DNA of 18,298 nucleotides from Gulosibacter sediminis (GTDB lineage: Bacteria; Actinomycetota; Actinomycetes; Actinomycetales; Microbacteriaceae): contig NZ_JACXJG010000020.1 in assembly GCF_014904065.1 (NCBI RefSeq), positions 14,487 through 32,784 on the forward strand, written 5' to 3'. The position numbers and the translations under genes are program-made. Positions 13,659 to 18,298 of the stretch are shown here, one piece after another. Positions within the stretch are counted from its first letter, which is position 1. Each line of letters opens with the position of its first letter. Below the pieces are notes generated by a model. That model saw only the letters and a program-made list of their open reading frames with translations. It ran no database searches and was not told the DNA's origin.

Positions 13659-14492
13659 TCATTCCCGCGGCCAGCGACGCCGCGCAGACGCTGTGCGGAC
13701 ACCGCCGGTGATAAGACCTCGCGCGCGGAACTCGTCGAGCCAGCCCCGCATCGGCCACGTCTGCCAACGCGTGAAGAATACGTTCGCATTGCGGACGATG
13801 TCATCGAGGTGTTGGGTGGGGGGCGTACTCGTCTCGTGCCACTGGTGGTACGCGCGCGCCGCACCAACCCACACGAGATCGATGCCGCAACTCGCCGCCA
13901 TGTATCCGAAGTCGGTGTCCTCGCCCCCGTAGCCCGAATACTCTTCGCAGAATCCGCCAATGGTGCCCCAGGTTTCCACCGAGAGCGCGAACGAAAGCGA
14001 CCAGAACAAGTCCGGGGACTCGGCACGCGCCACCTCGCCCGGCGCCGGTGCCGGGCGAGCTGGATGTGGCGCATCCAACTCACCGATCGTGCCGATGGGG
14101 TAACCATCCACGCCATGCGGGTCGAGATACGTTACCGGGCCACTGAGCAGACTCCGTTGCAGGGCCGGCCGACCGGCAGCGTCAGCGTACCCGCCAACGA
14201 GCGACTGCCCCGGGATGCAATCCACGTCGAGAAATATGAGCAGTTCCGCTCCTGCCGCGATCGCCGCCGCCGCACCAAGATTCCTAGCTCGCGACAGAGG
14301 CAGTCCGAGCGGCGTGCTCGGAACGTCGACGACCGTCGCGAATGGCGGGGCCATGGCACGAATCTCAGGATCGTCCATCGCGACGATGATGTAGTCGTCC
14401 GGCGCCTGCGCGGAGAGGGCGAGCCCCTCCTGCTGAGCGCGAAGGTGCGCATGTCGCCCATGTGCGATCGTGATAACTGCCGTGCGCATCAT
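13659..14492 (-). CDS. Family-2/7C-like glycosyltransferase
   Basis: A 277-residue GT-A glycosyltransferase. The metal-binding DVD is at 89-91 (LIFLDVDCIPG). A galactosyltransferase-like motif, YSGYGGEDTDFG (185-196), is typical of the Glyco_transf_7C domain that follows family-2 cores, and HQWH (216-219) gives the usual C-terminal histidines. The frame extends upstream to 14555, but the two adjacent ATGs at 14492 and 14489 give the natural start MRTAVITIAHGRH. They overlap the stop codon of the preceding glycosyltransferase and follow GGGGAAG. It is the last gene of the minus-strand operon. The 54 bp between it and the convergent plus-strand gene holds no obvious terminator. Confidence 0.88.
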   Translation of the reverse strand: MMRTAVITIAHGRHAHLRAQQEGLALSAQAPDDYIIVAMDDPEIRAMAPPFATVVDVPSTPLGLPLSRARNLGAAAAIAAGAELLIFLDVDCIPGQSLVGGYADAAGRPALQRSLLSGPVTYLDPHGVDGYPIGTIGELDAPHPARPAPAPGEVARAESPDLFWSLSFALSVETWGTIGGFCEEYSGYGGEDTDFGYMAASCGIDLVWVGAARAYHQWHETSTPPTQHLDDIVRNANVFFTRWQTWPMRGWLDEFRARGLITGGVRTASARRRWPRE

Positions 14493-15511
14493 GACTTCCC
14501 CGCGATATCCCGGATGACCGCGGCGGCCCGATCCGCACCGTAGCCATCGTTCCACGACTTCCAGTTTCTGCCGTCAAGCTGTCCAGCCCGCTCAAGTAAG
14601 TGGGCCCAGTCGTTACGTGCGAAGCTGTTCGCCACCATTACCGGGAGTCCGTCAGCCCGCGAAAGCGTGTGCGCCGTCATGATTTGTTCGCGGAAGGGGC
14701 GTTCCTGCGGAACTACTAAGGCGGGAACTCCGACAGCAGCAATGTCTGCGACCGCACCCTGGCCCGCATGGCTCACCACCATCGACGCGCGTCTAAGCCA
14801 ATCCGCCGGGTTAGGCGACCAGTTGTCGGCACTCGTGCCCACCTCGATCCACTCCACACCGGGTGTCTGCGCGCGAGCGGCGCGGATTTCGGGTTCACGC
14901 ATGCCGCCACCGCCACCACCACCCAGGACGACTACTCGATGTATCGACGCCGGGGTGCGTCCGGGACTGTTCGCCTGGACGGAGATCGCACCCACGGCAA
15001 AGAGTTTCCCTGCCAGAGGCTGAGCAACCGGTCCCGCGCCGGGAGTGTCTGCGGTGTCGACGCGGAGCATCCCCATCGCCCACTCGGGCCACGCGCCGAT
15101 GATGGCATCCGAGACATCGAAACCGAGGCGGTGCGCATGATCGGACCGCACACCTGGCAAGGCTATGCTGACGACCGGTACGCCGTGGAGGCGCGCGAAC
15201 AAGGCCACCTCTACCGAAACGTCGACCACCATCGCATCCGGTGCAGTCCTGTCGATCCAGGCGGCGATCTTCGCCATTCGATGCCGTAAACCCGCGTCGT
15301 GTTTCGGCGCCCAATGCAGACGTCCATCAGCCGTTTCGCTGCGTCCGTGACCGCTGACGTCGTCGCGCTCGAGTTGGAGCCACTGGCCCGGCCATCCCTC
15401 GGGCCGAGCCAGCGACGAGATGCCGGTGATTGGAACGCCGAGCCTGGCGGCGATCGCGCACGCCCTCCGAAGATGGCCGCGCCCGTGATGGTGAACGTAA
15501 TAACCGATCAC
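14489..15511 (-). CDS. MurG/UGT-like GT-B glycosyltransferase
   Basis: A 340-residue glycosyltransferase of the GT-B fold. The N-terminal glycine/histidine loop YYVHHHGRGHLRRA (4-17) resembles the acceptor-binding start of MurG-like and PseG-like enzymes. The C-terminal domain starts at about 192 with VVVLGGGGGGG. The donor-binding signature SHAGQGAVADIAAVGVPALVVPQERPFREQ spans 247-276, closely following the SHGG...P pattern of families 1 and 28. There is no membrane segment. The GTG at 15511 overlaps the stop of the GT4 gene upstream (GTGA), and its own stop overlaps the start of the next glycosyltransferase, so the three are tightly coupled. Substrates are unknown. Confidence 0.88.
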   Translation of the reverse strand: MIGYYVHHHGRGHLRRACAIAARLGVPITGISSLARPEGWPGQWLQLERDDVSGHGRSETADGRLHWAPKHDAGLRHRMAKIAAWIDRTAPDAMVVDVSVEVALFARLHGVPVVSIALPGVRSDHAHRLGFDVSDAIIGAWPEWAMGMLRVDTADTPGAGPVAQPLAGKLFAVGAISVQANSPGRTPASIHRVVVLGGGGGGGMREPEIRAARAQTPGVEWIEVGTSADNWSPNPADWLRRASMVVSHAGQGAVADIAAVGVPALVVPQERPFREQIMTAHTLSRADGLPVMVANSFARNDWAHLLERAGQLDGRNWKSWNDGYGADRAAAVIRDIAGKS

Positions 15512-16587
15512 AATGCAGTAGTTCTGCGCTTGCCCGAACTGACGGCCGCGTCGAGGACCCGTTCATACCCAGTGACCATTCGCTCCAGCGAACAGTGCGC
15601 GACGGCATGCGCGCGGACCTCGTCCCGAGGCAGTGCAGCAGCCTCGGCGGCTGCCTGCGCGAGTGCGTGCGGTTGTTCTGCCTGCACTAGACGACCAGAA
15701 CTCGCCCCGATAACCTCTGGCAGAGCTCCTCGCTCGAACCCTGCTACCGGGGTGCCGCTCGAGGTAGCTTCTGCCGCCACCAGCCCGTAGGGTTCGTTCC
15801 ACCGTGGCGTTACAAACGCGAGCTTCGAGTGCCTCACCACGTCCCGGAGCGTGGAGTGGTCCAGGTGCCCGAGATACCGGATTTGGGTGCCGAGCCACGG
15901 TTCGACTTCGGCCTCGAAGTAACCCTTGTCGTGCACAGGGCCGGCGATATCGAGTGACATTCCGGCTTCGAATGCGGCGCTGATCGCGTCAGCAGTGCCC
16001 TTCTCCGGAACAATCCGCCCGAACCAAATAGCTCGTTCCCCACCAGGGCCGAACCGCCACGCGTCCGTATCCACTCCGTTGAGCACAACCGTTGAGTCGA
16101 CCTGCTCGGCCCAGGCAAGCTGCATATGCTTGCTCACCGTAACAAAGGTCGTGTTTGCCCCTCGAACACGCATCGCCGACTCGAGCCAGTCCAGGGGTGG
16201 CGTATGGAGCGTCGTCACTAGGGGAATGCTGAGCAACCTGGACATCGCGATCGGCAAGTGATGGATACTCACGTTCAGCACCACGTCGAATCGGTTCGCG
16301 CCGGACTCGGCAAGGTCGATCATGAGCGACAAGTAGGCATGGTGCTCACGGATCCACATCTTCGGTGAGGCGCCTACATCATGGCGCGCCGCAGTGCTCG
16401 GTTCAAACTCCGCCGCATCGTAGAACGATGCGTTCAATGACGGGTCAGAACCCCGCGCGGCGAAAAGCGTGACCTCGTGCCCTCGCTGCGCGAGTTTGGT
16501 GACGAGCATGTGTGTGTGGGCCTCAAGGCCGCCAGCGAACGGTTCGATAATCGGAAACCGCGCTGGGCCGATGATACAGATTCTCAC
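15508..16587 (-). CDS. Family-4 glycosyltransferase
   Basis: A 359-residue retaining GT-B glycosyltransferase. The N-terminal glycine-rich loop is in PFAGGLEAHTHML (16-28), IWFGRIVPEKGT (187-198) opens the donor domain, and the family-4 E-x7-E motif is Glu265 to Glu273 within NEPYGLVAAEATSSGTPV. The reading frame continues to 16653, but the upstream residues look unlike the family. The GTG at 16587 gives the expected MRICIIGPARFPI start, with GGAG 9 nt upstream, so it is preferred. It is the first gene of the minus-strand operon and overlaps the next by GTGA. It shares the fold of MshA, but no mycothiol ligase or acetyltransferase gene is nearby. Confidence 0.9.
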   Translation of the reverse strand: MRICIIGPARFPIIEPFAGGLEAHTHMLVTKLAQRGHEVTLFAARGSDPSLNASFYDAAEFEPSTAARHDVGASPKMWIREHHAYLSLMIDLAESGANRFDVVLNVSIHHLPIAMSRLLSIPLVTTLHTPPLDWLESAMRVRGANTTFVTVSKHMQLAWAEQVDSTVVLNGVDTDAWRFGPGGERAIWFGRIVPEKGTADAISAAFEAGMSLDIAGPVHDKGYFEAEVEPWLGTQIRYLGHLDHSTLRDVVRHSKLAFVTPRWNEPYGLVAAEATSSGTPVAGFERGALPEVIGASSGRLVQAEQPHALAQAAAEAAALPRDEVRAHAVAHCSLERMVTGYERVLDAAVSSGKRRTTAL

Positions 16588-17099
16588 TAACGCAGGCTCC
16601 GGAGACTTACGGGGACAGAGGTTAGTGCGATGCATGGCAGCATAGCCACCCAAGATGCACGCGAAATCATGAGCACGTCCTTGATCGGTCTTCGGTGATC
16701 GTCTCGTTTTTCATAGCATGGGGGTGCTGCTCTCGCATTTCCTGGGAGGCGGGTGGCTGCACCTCCTCGGCGCGCTCAGTGCTCTTCTCCGAGCGCAATC
16801 TCAGCCCCCCCCTGACCGAGATCAAGCGGATTTACCCGACTATCACGGTGTATACGCGGCCCATGTAATGTGGCTCGCATGGCGCCACGCGAAGAGGTCC
16901 TTGTCCGCTACCTCAAGGCGTGGGAGCAACGGCCGACGCCAGCGCATCCGCGGCAACACCTCGTGACAGTTCGCAGAGAACCAGTCGCGAGATCGCTGGG
17001 GCGACGCGGTGCGCAACGCCGAGTTGTTCGTGATGGGACAACCCGACCACCGTCAACGCCCGTCCGTGCGACCTCGACGACTTCCTCGACTTCTCGGCA
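16588..17099. other. Gene-poor stretch with possible decayed coding sequence
   Basis: About 500 bp without an intact gene. The left part presumably carries the promoter of the minus-strand glycosyl operon, but no strong -35/-10 pair is visible. From about 16870 to 17100 short coding-like segments appear in different frames of the plus strand. Examples are REEVLVRYLKAWEQ, then RDRWGDAVRNAELFVMGQP, then TTVNARPCDLDDFLDFSAKQ, separated by stops and frame changes. This looks like a degraded gene, but I cannot name its family and the signal could be chance in GC-rich DNA. Confidence 0.3.
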
Positions 17100-17128
17100 A
17101 AGCAAAACGGCCCGCCGAAGCGGGCCGT
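17100..17128 (-). terminator. Rho-independent terminator of the tRNA-Arg gene
   Basis: On the minus strand ACGGCCCGC and GCGGGCCGT form a perfect 9-bp stem around a 4-nt loop (17107-17128). The stem is followed by TTTTGCTTT. It lies 22 bp past the 3' end of the tRNA. Confidence 0.9.
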
Positions 17129-17150
17129 CCAGTTCTGTCTCCACACAGAG

Positions 17151-17223
17151 TGCGCCTGGAGGGACTCGAACCCCCAACCTTCTGATCCGTAGTCAGATGC
17201 TCTATCCATTGAGCTACAGGCGC
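17151..17223 (-). tRNA. tRNA-Arg (anticodon ACG)
   Basis: A 73-nt cloverleaf on the minus strand. The acceptor arms are GCGCCTG and CAGGCGC with discriminator A. The D arm is GCTC/GAGC, the anticodon stem TCTGA/TCAGA encloses the loop CTACGGA, and the T loop is TTCGAGT. The CCA end is not encoded. Anticodon ACG requires wobble deamination to inosine by TadA to read all of CGU, CGC and CGA. A promoter and a terminator flank it. Confidence 0.97.
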
Positions 17224-17245
17224 AGGTCGCCTTGGCGACTGATCT

Positions 17246-17274
17246 AGCTTAGCAACGCCCAGGCGGAAGTTCAA
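17246..17274 (-). promoter_or_regulatory. Promoter of tRNA-Arg
   Basis: TTGAAC (17269-17274) and TAAGCT (17246-17251) on the minus strand are spaced by 17 bp. They would start transcription about 16 nt before the tRNA 5' end. They lie in the gap shared with the divergent MFS gene. Confidence 0.7.
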
Positions 17275-17289
17275 ATCCGCCCCAGAGAG

Positions 17290-17295
17290 TAACTT
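17290..17295 (+). promoter_or_regulatory. Candidate -10 element of leaderless MFS gene
   Basis: TAACTT lies 6 nt before the GTG at 17302. The GGAG in between is too close to the start codon (2 nt) to act as a normal ribosome-binding site, so a leaderless start is plausible. Confidence 0.35.
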
Positions 17296-17301
17296 GGAGA
17301 G

Positions 17302-18298
17302 GTGACAACTGGGCATGCGGGCTTCTCTGAAACGGGCACTACCTGGATAGGACACCGCCGCGGGACGGGCGGCTACACGCTCATCCAGCTCGCCATGTTC
17401 ATCGCGGGTGTCGCGACGTTCGCGCAGCTCTACGCGCCGCAGGCCGTGCTGCCGCAAATCGCCGACGGCTTCGGCGTCAGCACGGCCGAGTCGGCGCTCA
17501 TGATCTCAGCGGGCACGCTCGGGCTCGCCCTCGCAGTGGTGCCATGGTCGCTCGTCGCCGACCGCATCGGGCGCAAGCGGGCCATGTCGATCGCGATCGT
17601 CGCGGCGACGCTGCTTGCGTTCGTCACGCTCGCGATGCCGAACTTCGAGCTCGCGATCATCGTGCGCTTCTTCGAGGGCTGCGCGCTCGGCGGCGTCCCC
17701 GCCGTCGCGATGGCGTACCTCAATGAAGAAGTCCATAAGAAGGATGCGGCCGCCGCGGTCGGCACGTTCATCGCCGGCAACACGATCGGCGGCCTCTCAG
17801 GGCGCATCATCTCAGGCCCGCTCGCCGAAGCGACCGGCTCGTGGCAGTTCGGCGTGCTCGCGGTCGCGATTCTCTCGGCCATCGCATCCGTGCTCTTCAT
17901 TCTGCTCGCGCCGCGGCCGAGCGGCTTCCAACCGCTGAGCCAGATCAGCATCGGCGAATCGGTCGCGACCACGCTGCGCAACGCCTGGCGCCACCTGCAC
18001 GACCCGGTGCTCGTCTCGCTCTACGTGCAGCCGTTCCTGCTCATGGGCGGCTTCGTCGCCATCTACAACTACCTCGGCTTCCACCTCAGCGCGCCGCCGT
18101 TCCTGCTGCCGGTGTGGGTGTCGTCGATGGTGTTCCTCGCCTACCTCGCGGGCTCGGTGTCGTCGCCGTTCGCGGGGCGCATCGCGGGGCGGCACGGCCG
18201 CAAGCTCGTCATGATCGTGTGCGACCTCGTGGCCATCGCGTCGCTGCTGCTCATGCTCATCCCGAACCTCTGGGCGATCATCGTCGGCCTCGTGCTCA
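17302..18298 (+). CDS. Major facilitator superfamily transporter, 3' end cut by window edge
   Basis: 332 residues are visible of a 12-helix inner-membrane transporter, probably a drug or metabolite exporter of the arabinose-efflux/YnfM-like group. After a 24-residue cytoplasmic tail the first helix begins at about YTLIQLAMFIAGVATF, followed by LYAPQAVLPQIADGFGVS. The MFS motif A, DRIGRKR, lies at 87-93 between helices 2 and 3. A second copy, GRIAGRHGRK, is in the second half, and the protein breaks off soon after in the next helix. The GTG at 17302 is the natural start in this frame, and an internal ATG at codon 32 is inside the first helix and unlikely. It is divergent from tRNA-Arg. The substrate is unknown. 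Confidence 0.92.
   Translation, partial: MTTGHAGFSETGTTWIGHRRGTGGYTLIQLAMFIAGVATFAQLYAPQAVLPQIADGFGVSTAESALMISAGTLGLALAVVPWSLVADRIGRKRAMSIAIVAATLLAFVTLAMPNFELAIIVRFFEGCALGGVPAVAMAYLNEEVHKKDAAAAVGTFIAGNTIGGLSGRIISGPLAEATGSWQFGVLAVAILSAIASVLFILLAPRPSGFQPLSQISIGESVATTLRNAWRHLHDPVLVSLYVQPFLLMGGFVAIYNYLGFHLSAPPFLLPVWVSSMVFLAYLAGSVSSPFAGRIAGRHGRKLVMIVCDLVAIASLLLMLIPNLWAIIVGLVL

Noticed and set aside
9771..16587. Mycothiol biosynthesis locus, suggested by PIG-L (MshB-like) and GT4 (MshA-like) genes.
   Set aside because: There is no MshC ligase or MshD acetyltransferase, the PIG-L enzyme is fused to a methyltransferase, and four other glycosyltransferases are unexplained.
16870..17247. A plus-strand frame of 125 codons ending in TRTPNLLIRSQMLYPLSYRR.
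   Set aside because: That ending is the well-known spurious translation of the antisense of a tRNA-Arg gene, and the frame also runs through the terminator.
17430..17981. A 183-codon minus-strand frame opposite the MFS gene.
   Set aside because: Shadow of a GC-rich membrane-protein gene whose helices and motif A are clear on the plus strand.

Overview
This is a high-GC, gene-dense stretch of an actinobacterial chromosome. Gene content, strong G/C bias at third codon positions and several apparently leaderless genes point to Micrococcales, most likely Microbacteriaceae; I cannot fix the genus. No CRISPR array, insertion sequence, phage gene, integrase or rRNA was seen. There is one tRNA gene.

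Layout. Positions 1-2772 are housekeeping: proC (minus, cut by the left edge), a small unassigned protein, tadA (minus), upp (plus) and an unrecognised helical protein (minus). Positions 2773-5488 are regulatory. They hold a leaderless 32-codon, cysteine-ending ORF lying 91 bp upstream of an orphan OmpR-type winged-helix protein, then a coupled marR-arsR-SDR operon. Positions 5387-8440 hold a tetR-yhgE operon on the minus strand, driven by a promoter embedded in a perfect 22-bp palindrome. The 3' end of yhgE runs about 100 bp antisense into the SDR gene.

Positions 8668-16587 are the most distinctive part: two converging operons of sugar- and glycoconjugate-type genes. The plus-strand operon reads acyl-CoA dehydrogenase-like, then a PIG-L deacetylase/SAM-methyltransferase fusion, then a family-2 glycosyltransferase, all joined by ATGA overlaps. 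It is followed by a Dps ferritin with its own promoter and a GT-B-like glycosyltransferase. The minus-strand operon holds a GT4-type glycosyltransferase, a MurG/UGT-like glycosyltransferase and a family-2/7C-like glycosyltransferase, also joined by start-stop overlaps. Hand inspection suggests lower GC and less extreme codon bias here than in the flanks. Together the genes suggest synthesis of a deacetylated, possibly N-methylated glycoconjugate. The product is unknown to me, and this is the best candidate for an undescribed pathway in the window.

Positions 16588-18298 contain a roughly 500-bp stretch with no intact gene, a tRNA-Arg(ACG) gene with clear promoter and terminator (the usual bacterial substrate of the TadA encoded at 1152-1610), and the start of an MFS transporter that runs off the right edge.
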